Assembly (NCBI RefSeq): GCF_026626885.1
Contig: NZ_JAPNOA010000039.1
Span: 232,588-296,587 of the forward strand
Source of the DNA: Parathalassolituus penaei
GTDB taxonomy: Bacteria; Pseudomonadota; Gammaproteobacteria; Pseudomonadales; Oceanobacteraceae
DNA length: 64,000 nt
Direction: 5' to 3'
In this document: positions 8,951 to 17,315 of the stretch, in pieces
Layout of the letters: every line of letters starts with the position of its first letter
How positions within the stretch are numbered: the first letter of the stretch is position 1
Made by a program: the position numbers and the translations under genes
Notes under the pieces: generated by a model
What the model was told of the DNA's origin: nothing
The model's database searches: none
Seen by the model: only the letters and a program-made list of their open reading frames with translations

Positions 8951-8985
8951 CGAGGTAACCGAGCACCTATTAACACCCCTTTCAC

Positions 8986-9230
8986 CCAGCGCAGCTGGCT
9001 ACCGAATGCCCATCTGGGCGAGCCGGGATTCACCGCAACGGCCGACCCAGCCGGGGCATGGATGCCCCGCAAGGCCCGTTGGCACAAGGACGTGCCATCG
9101 GGCCGGGGTCGAAAAGCCATTGTCGGGGAATACCGGAAAAACGAGCCCAGTCGGGCAAAAGCAGGGGGAGGCCCGCCCGGCCGGGGGACAAGGTCCCCCA
9201 AGAGGGCAGCAGCCAGGCCAATTAACAAGC
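8986..9230 (+). repeat. hairpin-rich module, copy C
   Basis: Same module layout. Here the outer nested stem is GGCCCG/CGGGCC instead of GGCCAG/CTGGCC, with both strands changed so that pairing is kept. The inner stem is TGGCAC/GTGCCA. Confidence 0.9.
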
Positions 9231-9297
9231 CGAGTAGCCGCAAAGCGTCTGAAGTCGGACGTCGGACCAGCAGCATCCACCAACACACCGCTTTAAC

Positions 9298-9543
9298 CCA
9301 GCGCAGCTGGCCGCCCAATGCCCATCTGGGCGAGCCGGGATTCACCGCAACGGCCGACCCAGCCGGGGCATGGATGCCCCGCTAGCTCAGTTGGCACAGG
9401 GATGTGCCATCTGAGCGGGGTCGAACCGCCGTTGTCGGTGAAAACCGGAGAAACGAGCCCAGTCGGGCAAAAGCAGGGGGAGGCCCGCCCGGCCGGGGGA
9501 CAAGGTCCCCCAAGAGGGGCAAGCAGCCTGGCCAATTAACAAG
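9298..9543 (+). repeat. hairpin-rich module, copy D
   Basis: Most divergent copy in the nested stem: GCTCAG pairs with CTGAGC around TGGCAC/GTGCCA. The altered stem also gives GCTAGCTCAGTTGG and GGTCGAACC, which mimic tRNA D- and T-arm sequences, but no tRNA cloverleaf can be drawn. Confidence 0.9.
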
Positions 9544-9622
9544 CCGAGTAGCCGCCAGATCCGATCGCGGCCCGGCCAGACAAAATAACGCCGATCAGCG
9601 CTCCGCTGACCGGCTCATGGAC

Positions 9623-9814
9623 TCAGCGTCCAAGATCCTTGGCCATCTTGCCAGCCTTGCCCCAGTTAGTGGCAGGCACTTCCTGGATAATGATCCGAAT
9701 CGCTTCCAGCGGGGATTCTGACGCTTCTGCCAGCGTCTGGCTGACGCGTTCAATAATGCGGCGTTTCTGCTCTTCAGAACGGCCTTCAATCATCTGGATG
9801 GTTGCAATAGGCAT
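9623..9814 (-). CDS. 4-oxalocrotonate tautomerase
   Basis: 63 residues, the standard 4-OT size. After removal of the initiator Met the catalytic proline is first (PIATIQMIEGRSEEQKR). R12 (in EGR) and the segment EAIRIIIQEVPATNWGKAG match XylH/DmpI. It converts 2-hydroxymuconate to the 2-oxo-3-enoate form in the meta-cleavage pathway; the active form is an oligomer. The ATG at 9814 has GGAG five bases upstream and sets the essential proline; the longer frame to 9856 would bury it. It follows catechol 2,3-dioxygenase by 68 bp in the same direction. Confidence 0.92.
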   Translation of the reverse strand: MPIATIQMIEGRSEEQKRRIIERVSQTLAEASESPLEAIRIIIQEVPATNWGKAGKMAKDLGR

Positions 9815-9882
9815 CTTCTTCTCCATGCCAAAACGGTTGCCATGGGCAGCCCGCAAGCTGCCCCGATGTAGTCCGGCCGGGA

Positions 9883-10809
9883 TCAGGTCACCACGGTCAG
9901 GAAGCGTTCGTTGAGGGCACGGGTGTGATAGAAAATCGCGGTGCCCACTTCGTCCCAGGTCCAGGTATACGGCTGCATATCCGGATAGAAGTCATAACCA
10001 CCGCAGAAGGTTTCAAAGCGGTTGCCAGACGGGTCAAAGGCGTAAATGGTGGTGCCGCGGGTAATGCCATGACGCAGCGGGCCGATGTCGATAAACACGT
10101 TGTTGGCCGACATGGTGTCGGCAGCACGCAGCACGTGTTCCCAGCTTTCCAGCAGGAACGACAGGTGGTGCACGGTGTTGTCACGCTCGTCGCGCACAAA
10201 GGCAATGTCGTGGGCCTTGGCGGAACAGGTCAGCCAGATCGCCATGTCGGTTTCACCGTCTTCACCCTTGATGCGTTCCACCAGACTGAAACCCAGTACC
10301 TTGGTGAACAGCTCGCGGCTGCCGTCGATGTCCTTGCCGTGGATCTGCCAGTGGTCGAGACGGATCGGCGCGATACCTTTCTGATCTGGCACCAGCACGC
10401 CCGGGTTCACATAACCCAGACCATCGCCCACTTCGGTTTTTTCGTAATACAGCTCAAAGACGTGTTTGGTTGGCGCCACAAAACGCACACGCTCACCGGT
10501 TTCCAGCAGGTCGCCAGCTGGCAGGCGTTCGGTGGCAACACCGTACTCCAGCAGGTCACGCTCGAGCTTGTCGAGGGTTGCCTTGTTCAGCACCTTGAAA
10601 CCGTAGAAGTCCATACCAGCGGTATCGGCCTCACGCAAAATCACGCTGTGGTGGTCACGCTCGTGGGATGTCTTGAAATACACACGGCCGGAAGCATCAC
10701 GACCGGTCTCTTTCAGACCCATCACGTTGCTGTAGAACTTGACGGACTCTTCCAGGTCCAGCACTCGCAGCTGGCAGTGGCCTGGTCGCAGTACACCTGT
10801 CATCGCCAT
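9883..10809 (-). CDS. catechol 2,3-dioxygenase (extradiol, type I)
   Basis: 308 residues, closely following XylE/DmpB along its whole length: MRPGH-like LRPGHCQLRVLDLEESVKFY at the start, ADTAGMDFYGFKV, and FYHTRALNERFLTVVT at the end. Iron ligands are readable as His153 (LDHWQ), His214 (VHHLSF) and Glu266 (NRFETF). It opens catechol to 2-hydroxymuconic semialdehyde in the cytoplasm. GAGGA lies 8 nt before the ATG. It forms a short operon with the tautomerase, far from the lower-pathway genes at 17.9-21.6 kb. A BenM-like box lies about 90 bp upstream. Confidence 0.95.
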   Translation of the reverse strand: MAMTGVLRPGHCQLRVLDLEESVKFYSNVMGLKETGRDASGRVYFKTSHERDHHSVILREADTAGMDFYGFKVLNKATLDKLERDLLEYGVATERLPAGDLLETGERVRFVAPTKHVFELYYEKTEVGDGLGYVNPGVLVPDQKGIAPIRLDHWQIHGKDIDGSRELFTKVLGFSLVERIKGEDGETDMAIWLTCSAKAHDIAFVRDERDNTVHHLSFLLESWEHVLRAADTMSANNVFIDIGPLRHGITRGTTIYAFDPSGNRFETFCGGYDFYPDMQPYTWTWDEVGTAIFYHTRALNERFLTVVT

Positions 10810-10872
10810 GGCAGTTTCCTCTTATTTTTGTTGGGTTGGATGGCCTCATGGTCAGGCCTGGACGACTGCCTG

Positions 10873-10912
10873 TCTAATATGATTTCGGTCAGACAAAATA
10901 CCTTCAGGATAT
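10873..10912 (-). promoter_or_regulatory. putative BenM/CatM-type box upstream of catechol 2,3-dioxygenase
   Basis: TCTAATATG (10873-10881), then 16 bases, then ATAC-CTTCAGG-ATAT (10898-10912). The same TCTAATATG-N16-ATACCTT arrangement occurs at 28371-28410 in front of the ABC binding protein. ATAC-N7-GTAT is the known BenM/CatM recognition pattern; here the last half-site is ATAT. On the minus strand CATATTAGAC could serve as the -10. Confidence 0.55.
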
Positions 10913-11183
10913 AGTGTGACTCAGAGACCCCATCAGACAGCGACCAGACCCACTGCGGTCATATCAGTGGTCAGATCAGTAATCAGGAACAACAGCGATA
11001 GCGGGAGCCGTAATGGTTTTGACACCAGCCAGAAAAACCAGCCGCATACCTACGCCACGGGCACAAAAGAAGAAGCGCTACCTGACCTTGGCAAAACCGC
11101 CATGGCAGGCTGCATAGCCAACAACGCAAGGGAAATACAGAAGGGAAAAAACGAAAGGGAACAAGCAGGAAAGAATAGAAAGG

Positions 11184-11215
11184 GGGCCATCCGGGCCTGG
11201 CAACCCGGATGGCCC
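11184..11215 (-). terminator. putative terminator of the DcaP-like porin
   Basis: GGGCCATCCGGG pairs with CCCGGATGGCCC (12 bp) around an 8-base loop. On the minus strand it is followed by a pyrimidine-rich run with interrupted T tracts. It lies downstream of the leftward porin gene. Confidence 0.6.
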
Positions 11216-11254
11216 AGGCGGGGCATATACAACAGCCCTGCCTGTGACCGATGG

Positions 11255-11283
11255 ATTGCTCATACCACCAGGGTATGAGCAAT
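11255..11283 (-). terminator. hairpin immediately after porin stop codon
   Basis: ATTGCTCATAC pairs with GTATGAGCAAT, a perfect 11-bp stem 6 bases past the porin stop. There is no T tract; it may be an mRNA 3' stabiliser working with the hairpin at 11184-11215. Nothing else is recognisable between 10913 and 11183; a 120-codon frame there shows no protein features. Confidence 0.5.
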
Positions 11284-11288
11284 CGACA

Positions 11289-12431
11289 TCAGAACTTGTA
11301 CATCGCCATCACTTCCAGCTGCTTGCCTTTTGGACGGATGTTCGGGAAAGCACCGCCTGCTGGCGTGTGCATGGTGTTCATGCTCTGGGTACGCCATTCC
11401 ACACCCAGCTCAACCGCTGGCATGTAGGTGTAGATCAGGTTCAGGTTGGCAGAGGTGAACTGGGTGTCAGCATCGTTATCAACGTTAACCTGGCCGTAAC
11501 GGGCGTTACCGCGCAGTACATCGCTGAACTGGTGCTTGTAACCCACGTGGAAGCCGGTCTGGCCAACCAGTTCGCCGTTGCTGGCATCAATGGTCTGCAG
11601 GTTGCCAGAGCTGGCAGCAGTCGCGTTGGTGCTCATGTCAGCAGCGGTCGCAACACCAAAACCGGAGAAGGCACCCAGACCTTTACCGGTGTAGGCGCTC
11701 ACTTGCAGGCTGTCTTTACCGAATTCGATCTTGGCACCGGCCTGGGCACCCATACCAATGGTAGAAGCCTTGGCATCGGTGGTGGAGTTCTGCATAACGT
11801 CGCGAGCCATACCGGTTACGGCGTAGGTAACAGTACCGGCTTTGGCGGTGTAGCTGGCGAACAGGTCAGGGAACGCGGCATCCGGGTTAACCGGGTCCTG
11901 AGCGGTCAGGCGCATGCCACCGTTTACGTAATGAACCAGCATTTCAGGACGCACAGTACCGCCGTTACCAGCGATAGTACCCAGGCTTGGGCCCCAGAAG
12001 TTCAGCACTTCGGTGTCGATAGGAGCGGTGCCGAAGAACTGGCCACCCCAGGTCTGACCAACGGTCACCTGGTCGATGGTCATAAAGGCATGACGCATAC
12101 GGAAGTAGCTGGAACCGGCAGAACTCTGGTTGCTGGAGCTGTTGCCAGAGTAGCTGTTACCGTAGAAGTCGCCTTCTACAAAACCGGTTACGCTGTGGCC
12201 ATCAGTAGCCTTGCTGATTTTCAGGTTGATACGGGACTGACGGGCGCTGCCTTCGAAAGAGTTTTCAGCACCGTTACCAGCGTTGGTATCTGGCTTGTTC
12301 AGAACGCCGTCAGCCTTGAAGTAACCACCGATGGCGATTTTGGTGCCATTGATATCGGCTACGTCCAGAGCCATTGCGTTGAATGCACAGGAAGCCGCAG
12401 CTACAGCCAGAGCCAGTTTTATTTTTTTCAT
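11289..12431 (-). CDS. DcaP-like trimeric porin
   Basis: 380 residues with a clear signal peptide (MKKIKLALAVAAASCAFNAMA) and a mature start LDVADINGTKIAIGGYFKADG. The body contains SRINLKISKATDGHSVTGFVEGDFYG and SYFRMRHAFMTIDQVTVGQTWG, and it ends in VMAMYKF with the C-terminal phenylalanine of outer-membrane barrels. This pattern matches the DcaP-type porins that pass dicarboxylic and aromatic acids. The ATG at 12431 was preferred because AGGA precedes it by 8 nt and it begins the signal peptide. It lies between the dioxygenase operon and a PcaQ-like regulator. Confidence 0.85.
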   Translation of the reverse strand: MKKIKLALAVAAASCAFNAMALDVADINGTKIAIGGYFKADGVLNKPDTNAGNGAENSFEGSARQSRINLKISKATDGHSVTGFVEGDFYGNSYSGNSSSNQSSAGSSYFRMRHAFMTIDQVTVGQTWGGQFFGTAPIDTEVLNFWGPSLGTIAGNGGTVRPEMLVHYVNGGMRLTAQDPVNPDAAFPDLFASYTAKAGTVTYAVTGMARDVMQNSTTDAKASTIGMGAQAGAKIEFGKDSLQVSAYTGKGLGAFSGFGVATAADMSTNATAASSGNLQTIDASNGELVGQTGFHVGYKHQFSDVLRGNARYGQVNVDNDADTQFTSANLNLIYTYMPAVELGVEWRTQSMNTMHTPAGGAFPNIRPKGKQLEVMAMYKF

Positions 12432-13030
12432 CAGGTTGTCCTTCATATGTTATGTGCCAAAAACCGGAAGGCCGAACCATCTGCGTGGCTGCCAGAATCT
12501 TCCGGTAATACCCCGATACAACGCCCGCGCAATCTGACCAGCCTGTCGCTGACATATCACCCAGTCCCGCGTAATACCGAAATGCCGAGGGCAATGCCCG
12601 TCAATATCAACAGCGTACGATATAAAGCCGTAACAAACCCCGCCGCCAATATAGCAACGTAATCCAATGGATTTGTGACAGACACAAAAACGCTATTAAC
12701 CAAGAATCAGAATATATCCGGATTTTTCCCCGGAACTTGAAACCGCCTTTACAATCAGATATCGCAGGCTTTTTATTGTCATCCGGATCATAGATGCCAT
12801 GTATCCAACACAACAACCGGCAAACGGAAACGAATCGTTTCCATATAAAAACGCATGATCGGTTAAGATCCGAGCAATCACCGTTTTCATAGCGCAACAG
12901 GATTTGCAACAAGACAGTGGTTGGAGACGGTTATATCCCCACTTTGTGGCCACTCATACAGCAGTCCTTGCAAGGCTATAACCGGCACCGACCCTAACCC
13001 CAACATCGCCAGATCCGGAAAGCCGTTATC
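12432..13030. other. 599-bp intergenic region between divergent porin and PcaQ-like genes
   Basis: No gene is visible. Short leftward frames (12607-12912 and 12696-12953) lack ribosome sites and family features. The stretch is AT-richer than its flanks near 12640-12900 and should carry the promoters of both divergent genes. I did not find a clear PcaQ-type ATAACC-N4-GGTTAA operator. Confidence 0.5.
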
Positions 13031-13984
13031 ATGATGGACACTCGCATCAAATATCGTCACGTACAGTGTTTCCTCGAAGTCTATCGCCAGCGCAGCGTTG
13101 GCAAAGCCGCAGAAATACTGGAAACCACACAACCGGCGGTATCCAAAAAACTCAAGGAACTGGAGGATATGCTGGGTGCCCGTTTGCTCGAACGCGGCAA
13201 AAGCAGCGTTGAACTGACCCCTTGTGGTGAAGTGTTTATCAAATACGCATCGGCAAGTATGACCGCCCTGCGTGATGGAGCGCGCTCGGTTGCCGAAGCC
13301 CAGCTGAAATCCCGCTCACGGCTGTCGATTGGGGTTATACCAGCGGCGGCGGCCCATCTGTTGCCCGCTATCGTGCGCCGTTTTCGGGATGCCGATCTGG
13401 ATGTCACCCTCAACATTGTCACCAGTGACAACAACGAGTTGCTCGACAAATTGCGCCAGGGCGAGGTTGATCTGGTGATTGGCAGCCCCGGCGAACCGGA
13501 ACAGTTACATGGCATGACCTTCGAACAGCTGTGTTCCGAGCCGTTATCGATGGTGGTGCGTCCGGGGCATCCGCTGTTACGTGGTGACTTTGAGCCAGCC
13601 CGTGTCGGCAGCTTTACCCTGCTCTGCCCGCCGCGTCATACCCGTTTGCACAGCCTGATTGAACGTTACCTGTTGACCGCCGGTGCCAGTATTGGCAACG
13701 ACCGCATTGAAACCCAGTCGGACCTGTTTGCCCGTGAATTCCTGCGTCAGGGAGATGCGGTATGGGCAGTGCCACGCAGCGTGGTGCAGCATGAACTGGA
13801 TAATCGCGAACTGGTGGAACTGCCATTACCCCAGCAGGAAGTGCGCAGCTCACTGGGCATTACCGTACGCCAGGACCGCTCCATGAGCGTGGCGTTGCAG
13901 ATGTTTATCGACAGCTGCCGCACGGCTGCCATCAGCCAGCCGGAAGCCAACCCGAATCCGCGCGTACCGCGCCTGGTACGCTGA
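13031..13984 (+). CDS. LysR-family regulator, PcaQ-like
   Basis: 317 residues. The N-terminus DTRIKYRHVQCFLEVYRQRSVGKAAEILETTQPAVSKKLKELEDMLGARLLER is the PcaQ/GbpR-type winged helix. The effector domain has SIGVIPAAAAHLLPAIVRRF and ends FLRQGDAVWAVPRSVVQHEL. PcaQ proteins activate protocatechuate degradation genes in response to 3-carboxymuconate-type intermediates. None of those genes is adjacent, so its target may be the divergent DcaP-like porin (inference). Two ATGs are possible, at 13031 and 13034. Confidence 0.8.
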   Translation: MMDTRIKYRHVQCFLEVYRQRSVGKAAEILETTQPAVSKKLKELEDMLGARLLERGKSSVELTPCGEVFIKYASASMTALRDGARSVAEAQLKSRSRLSIGVIPAAAAHLLPAIVRRFRDADLDVTLNIVTSDNNELLDKLRQGEVDLVIGSPGEPEQLHGMTFEQLCSEPLSMVVRPGHPLLRGDFEPARVGSFTLLCPPRHTRLHSLIERYLLTAGASIGNDRIETQSDLFAREFLRQGDAVWAVPRSVVQHELDNRELVELPLPQQEVRSSLGITVRQDRSMSVALQMFIDSCRTAAISQPEANPNPRVPRLVR

Positions 13985-13989
13985 AGCCG

Positions 13990-14010
13990 GTGCCGCTCTC
14001 AGAGCGGCAC
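13990..14010. terminator. palindrome between convergent lysR and ferredoxin genes
   Basis: GTGCCGCTCT and AGAGCGGCAC form a 10-bp stem around a single base. It overlaps the ferredoxin stop codon and lies six bases after the LysR stop. A bidirectional terminator is likely, though no T tract is present. Confidence 0.5.
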
Positions 14011-14316
14011 AATCCCCAGATCACTGCGGGCAAAAATACGACACGCCAGCACCACACCCTGCTCTTCTTCACGGGGCGAAATATGGGCCCGGCTCATCTT
14101 CTTGCTGAAGTAGGTGCCGTCCATCACCTTGATCCGGCACTTGCCACAACCACCACCCTTGCAGCCCACCAGCACGTGAGTCTGCCCGGACTTGTGCATC
14201 CCGGTAAGCACATGGCTGTGTTCTTCCGCTTCAAAAGCAGCATTACGCCCCAGCACATGAATCTGATGACAACGACGTTCGGTCTGCCCCTGGGCAGATG
14301 GATTTTGAGTGTTCAT
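13999..14316 (-). CDS. XylT/DmpQ-like plant-type [2Fe-2S] ferredoxin
   Basis: 105 residues. The cluster motif reads VGCKGGGCGKCRIKV (C-x4-C-x2-C) with a fourth cysteine in VVLACRIF, and YFSKKMSRAHISPREEE matches XylT-type ferredoxins. In TOL-type pathways this protein reduces the oxidised iron of catechol 2,3-dioxygenase and so reactivates it. Unusually it is not beside the dioxygenase but 3.2 kb away, downstream of a flavin reductase. The ATG at 14316 was chosen over the longer frame because it leaves a family-like N-terminus. Confidence is high for the fold and moderate for the partner. Confidence 0.85.
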   Translation of the reverse strand: MNTQNPSAQGQTERRCHQIHVLGRNAAFEAEEHSHVLTGMHKSGQTHVLVGCKGGGCGKCRIKVMDGTYFSKKMSRAHISPREEEQGVVLACRIFARSDLGIVPL

Positions 14317-14484
14317 AAGTCGGCTTCTTGTTGTTATACCGGAAGCCAACATTCTAGCGAGACGGGCTGACAATCCGAGGGATTGTCAGGGCCCGTTAAC
14401 GGGAACCCGAGATTCCACCCGGGTGGTACAGACTGGCATGGTTTTGATCATCCCGCTCCCGCGAGGCAATGCCCCAACGTGCGA

Positions 14485-15225
14485 TCAGCCCTTGTCGCTG
14501 TAACCACGATGACCCTGCTTCCAGTAAGCGGAGATACGGGTATCCACCGGGTCGACGCCTTTTTCGTCGGCAACGATACGGCGCAGTTCCGTCATCGCCA
14601 CCCCTTCACCACCGGCCCAGACAAAACCTTCACCGGCTGGTAATGGCAGCTCACGTGCCAGTTGCAGCAGCTGTTCACGGCTACGCACCCAGTGCACGTC
14701 AACATCACCACGACTTGCTGGCATACGTTCATCAGCGGCGTCATCCAGCTGCACCAGAATCACAGCACGCTGACCCGGTTCCAGCTCTTCCACCTTGCGG
14801 TGAATGGCAGGCAACGAGGAGGAATCACCCACCAGCCAGAACCAGTCGTAGTCATTGCTGATCACCATCGAGCCTTTCGGGCCACCAATGCTGAACGAAT
14901 CCCCTACTTTCAGAGACTTGGCGTATTCACCGACCAGACCACCTTCATGCAGGGCGAACTCCAGCACCAGCTCACAGCGGCTGGTATCAAACGAACGCGG
15001 GGTGTAATCACGCTTCAGCGGTTCGTCTTCACCGGCGACCGGCACAAACACCTTGATGTGGTCATCAAAACCACGGGACTGGAAACTGGCCAGATCAGCA
15101 CCGCCGAGGGTCAGGCGCACAAAGCCCGGAGTTGGACACTCGTTAGCCAGAACAGTCAGAGTACGACGCATCAGTTCATAACGGACACGTTCAATTTTGC
15201 GAACACGATTGGAACGATTCAGCAT
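14485..15225 (-). CDS. siderophore-interacting protein-type FAD reductase (ViuB/SIP family)
   Basis: 246 residues. An N-terminal FAD-binding barrel (GFVRLTLGGADL, DDHIKVFVPVAG, RDYTPRSFD near residue 75) is followed by a C-terminal NAD(P)-binding half with WFWLVGDSSSLPAI and FVWAGGEGVAMTELRR. SIP proteins release iron by reducing ferric siderophores. Here the next leftward gene is a XylT-like ferredoxin, so the enzyme might instead feed electrons to it (inference). AAGGA lies 8 nt before the ATG at 15225. A MarR gene diverges from it across a 75-bp gap. Confidence 0.85.
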   Translation of the reverse strand: MLNRSNRVRKIERVRYELMRRTLTVLANECPTPGFVRLTLGGADLASFQSRGFDDHIKVFVPVAGEDEPLKRDYTPRSFDTSRCELVLEFALHEGGLVGEYAKSLKVGDSFSIGGPKGSMVISNDYDWFWLVGDSSSLPAIHRKVEELEPGQRAVILVQLDDAADERMPASRGDVDVHWVRSREQLLQLARELPLPAGEGFVWAGGEGVAMTELRRIVADEKGVDPVDTRISAYWKQGHRGYSDKG

Positions 15226-15281
15226 GACGTTTTCCTTGAATTTGGTTGATAATGTCATCTACATTCACTATGACCAAACAA

Positions 15282-15296
15282 GTTGATAAAGTCAAC
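15282..15296. promoter_or_regulatory. MarR-type operator between SIP and MarR genes
   Basis: GTTGA-TAAAG-TCAAC is a perfect 5+5+5 inverted repeat, four bases before the likely MarR start codon and 57 bp from the SIP start. This size and placement suit autorepression and control of the divergent reductase gene. Confidence 0.6.
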
Positions 15297-15299
15297 CAT

Positions 15300-15743
15300 A
15301 TGAACAAGCACATTTCCCAGGAAATTTTTGATGCCATAGCCGGCCTCAATCACCAGATGCGCTCGCGCCTGCATCAGGCCGCCCGCGACAAAGAGGTTGC
15401 CGTATCGGGAATGGAGTTCCGGGCCCTGAACTTTATCGGCCGCAAACCGGGCACTACCCAGCGCGACCTGGTCCAGCACTCCGGCCGTGACAAGGCGCAG
15501 ATCGCCCGCATCATCAACAACCTGCGCCAGCAGGAACTGGTCGAAACCCGTCCGGATGAAAACGACAAACGCGCCACCCGCCTCTACCTCAGCGCCAGCG
15601 GCCAGGCCATCAGTGATGACTTCAAAACCATGAGCCAACAACTGGTTGGACAAGCGATAGAGGGATTATCCACAGAAGAATGCCAGACCTTGCTCAGCCT
15701 GCTGGCACGGATGAACCGCAATCTCGATGGCAGCGAGGCCTGA
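15300..15743 (+). CDS. MarR-family transcriptional regulator
   Basis: 147 residues. Winged-helix DNA-binding core: RALNFIGRKPGTTQRDLVQHSGRDKAQIARIINNLRQQELVETRPDENDKRATRLYLSASG, with the DxR wing (DENDKR). It is divergent from the SIP-type reductase and probably represses it. The start at 15300 follows the family N-terminus but has no good ribosome site; in-frame ATGs at 15270 and 15252 are alternatives. The stop codon lies inside the first unit of a GAGGTCT heptamer array, so the repeat touches the coding end. Confidence 0.8.
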   Translation: MNKHISQEIFDAIAGLNHQMRSRLHQAARDKEVAVSGMEFRALNFIGRKPGTTQRDLVQHSGRDKAQIARIINNLRQQELVETRPDENDKRATRLYLSASGQAISDDFKTMSQQLVGQAIEGLSTEECQTLLSLLARMNRNLDGSEA

Positions 15744-15783
15744 GGTCTGAGGTCTGAGGTCTGAGGTCTGAGGTCGGACGTCG
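15735..15783 (+). repeat. heptamer array, GAGGTCT type
   Basis: Seven units: GAGGCCT, four GAGGTCT, GAGGTCG and GACGTCG. The first contains the MarR stop codon. The array drifts towards the GTCGGAC type at its right end. Confidence 0.95.
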
Positions 15784-15832
15784 GATAACGCCTTCGGCTC
15801 TTCCGACCTACTTGAAGCACAGGCTTCACCCA

Positions 15833-16079
15833 GCGCAGCTGGCCACCGTTAATTGCCCATCTGGGCGAGCCGGGATTCACCGCAACGGCCGACCCGGCCG
15901 GGGCATGGATGCCCCGCAAGGCCCGTTGGCACAGGGACGTGCCATCGGGCCGGGGTCGAAACGCCGTTGTCGGGGAATACCGGAAAAACGAGCCCAGTCG
16001 GGCAAAAGCAGGGGGACGGCCGCCCGGCCGGGGGACAAGGTCCCCCAGGCAGGGCAAGCAGCCTGGCCAATTAACAAGC
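15833..16079 (+). repeat. hairpin-rich module, copy E
   Basis: Opens with CCAGC-GCA-GCTGG; nested stem GGCCCG/CGGGCC with TGGCAC/GTGCCA inside; ends at TTAACAAGC. The spacer before GCCCATCTGGGC is two bases longer than in other copies. Confidence 0.9.
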
Positions 16080-16095
16080 AGAGCAGCCGCCAGAA

Positions 16096-16158
16096 GTCGG
16101 GCGTCGGGCGTCGGGCGTCGGGCGTCGGGCGTCGGGCGTCGGGCGTCGGGCGTCGGGC
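16096..16158 (+). repeat. heptamer array, 9 x GTCGGGC
   Basis: Nine identical units after module E, the longest array inside a module island. Confidence 0.95.
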
Positions 16159-16199
16159 GCACAGCATCCATAAACACCGAGAATCACCGCCACGCCATC

Positions 16200-16222
16200 G
16201 CGGCCAACGGCCGGCTCCTACA
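16200..16222 (+). repeat. REP-like element 1 of 4
   Basis: GCGGCC-AAC-GGCCG followed by GCTCCTACA, the head-and-tail form known for Pseudomonas REP sequences. It lies between modules E and F. Confidence 0.7.
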
Positions 16223-16241
16223 CGACAGTGCAATTTTTGCC

Positions 16242-16486
16242 CACCGAAGGTGGCTACGAAATGCCCATCTGGGCGAGCCGGGATTCACCGCAACGGCCGA
16301 CCCAGCCGGGGCATGGATGCCCCGCAAGGCCCGTTGGCACAGGGATGTGCCATCGGGCCGGGGTCGAAACGCCGTTGTCGGGGAATACCGGAGACACGAG
16401 CCCAGTCGGGCTAAGCAGGGGGAGGCCCGCCCGGCCGGGGGACAAGGTCCCCCAGGCAGGGCAAGCAGCCAGGCAAATTAACAAGC
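16242..16486 (+). repeat. hairpin-rich module, copy F
   Basis: Opens with CCACC-GAA-GGTGG in place of CCAGC-GCA-GCTGG, so both strands of the first stem change together. Nested stem GGCCCG/CGGGCC. Followed by two GTCGGAC units (16503-16516). Confidence 0.9.
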
Positions 16487-16558
16487 CGAGTAGCCGCCAG
16501 AAGTCGGACGTCGGACGCACAGCATCCATAAACACCGAGAATCACCGCAACGTCATCG

Positions 16559-16580
16559 CGGCCAACGGCCGACTCCTACA
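16559..16580 (+). repeat. REP-like element 2 of 4
   Basis: GCGGCC-AAC-GGCCG then ACTCCTACA, between modules F and G. Confidence 0.7.
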
Positions 16581-16599
16581 CGGAAACACCGTCTTCACC

Positions 16600-16845
16600 C
16601 ACCGAAGGTGGCTACCGAATGCCCATCTGGGCGAGCCGGGATTCACCGCAACGGCCGACCCGGCGGGGGCATGGATGCCCCGCAAGGCCCGTTGGCACAG
16701 GGATGTGCCATCGGGCCGGGGTCGAAACGCCGTTGTCGGTGAAAACCGGATAAACGAGCCCAGTCGGGCAAAAGCAGGGGGACGGCCGCCCGGCCGGGGG
16801 ACAAGGTCCCCCAGGCAGGGCAAGCAGCGTGGCCAATTAACAAGC
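16600..16845 (+). repeat. hairpin-rich module, copy G
   Basis: First stem CCACC-GAA-GGTGG; nested stem GGCCCG/CGGGCC. Followed by four GTCGGAC units (16862-16889). Confidence 0.9.
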
Positions 16846-16930
16846 CGAGCAGCCGCCAGAAGTCGGACGTCGGACGTCGGACGTCGGACGCACAGCATCC
16901 ATGAACACCGAGAATCACCGCAACGTCATC

Positions 16931-16953
16931 GCGGCCAACGGCCGACTCCTACA
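16931..16953 (+). repeat. REP-like element 3 of 4
   Basis: Same GCGGCC-AAC-GGCCG-ACTCCTACA form, between modules G and H. Confidence 0.7.
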
Positions 16954-16972
16954 CGGAAACACCGTCTTCACC

Positions 16973-17216
16973 CACCGAAGGTGGCTACCGAATGCCCATC
17001 TGGGCGAGCCGGGATTCACCGCAACGGCCGACCCAGCCGGGGCATGGATGCCCCGCTAGGCCCGTTGGCACAGGGATGTGCCATCGGGCCGGGGTCGAAA
17101 CGCCGTTGTCGGTGAAAACCGGAGACACGAGCCCAGTCGGGCTAAGCAGGGGGAGGCCCGCCCGGCCGGGGGACAAGGTCCCCCAAGAGGGCAAACAGCC
17201 TGGCCAATTAACAAGC
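16973..17216 (+). repeat. hairpin-rich module, copy H
   Basis: First stem CCACC-GAA-GGTGG; GCTAGGCCCG replaces GCAAGGCCCG next to the nested stem. Followed by six GTCGGAC units (17233-17274). Confidence 0.9.
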
Positions 17217-17315
17217 CGAGCAGCCGCCAGAAGTCGGACGTCGGACGTCGGACGTCGGACGTCGGACGTCGGACGCACAGCATCCATGAACACCGAGAAT
17301 CACCGCAACGTCATC

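Larger units (their letters stand above)
8847..9570. repeat. repeat island 2 between convergent LysR and 4-oxalocrotonate tautomerase genes
   Basis: Holds a degenerate GTCGGGC array (8847-8890), an inverted repeat (8929-8950), module copy C, two GTCGGAC units (9254-9267) and module copy D. The tail of copy D is made of 7-mers (CAGATCC, GATCGCG, GCCCGGC). Frames across it do not encode recognisable proteins. Confidence 0.85.

Noticed and set aside
9383..9440. tRNA-like sequence in module copy D (GCTAGCTCAGTTGG and GGTCGAACC)
   Set aside because: No acceptor or anticodon stem can be formed; the resemblance comes from the compensatory changes in the nested stem of this copy.
10916..11278. 120-codon frame between catechol dioxygenase and porin
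   Set aside because: No ribosome site, low-complexity basic composition, and it runs across two strong hairpins.
12607..12953. Cysteine-rich leftward frames upstream of the porin
   Set aside because: No Shine-Dalgarno, overlapping each other in different frames, in an AT-rich promoter region.
16096..16158. Possible CRISPR array
   Set aside because: Units are 7 bp with no spacers and no cas genes are nearby; it is a simple heptamer array.
16228..17115. Long open frames through the repeat islands (for example 295 codons here, 300 codons at 5404-6306)
   Set aside because: The frames follow the repeat sequence, are rich in R, G, P and S, restart in each copy and have no ribosome sites or family features.
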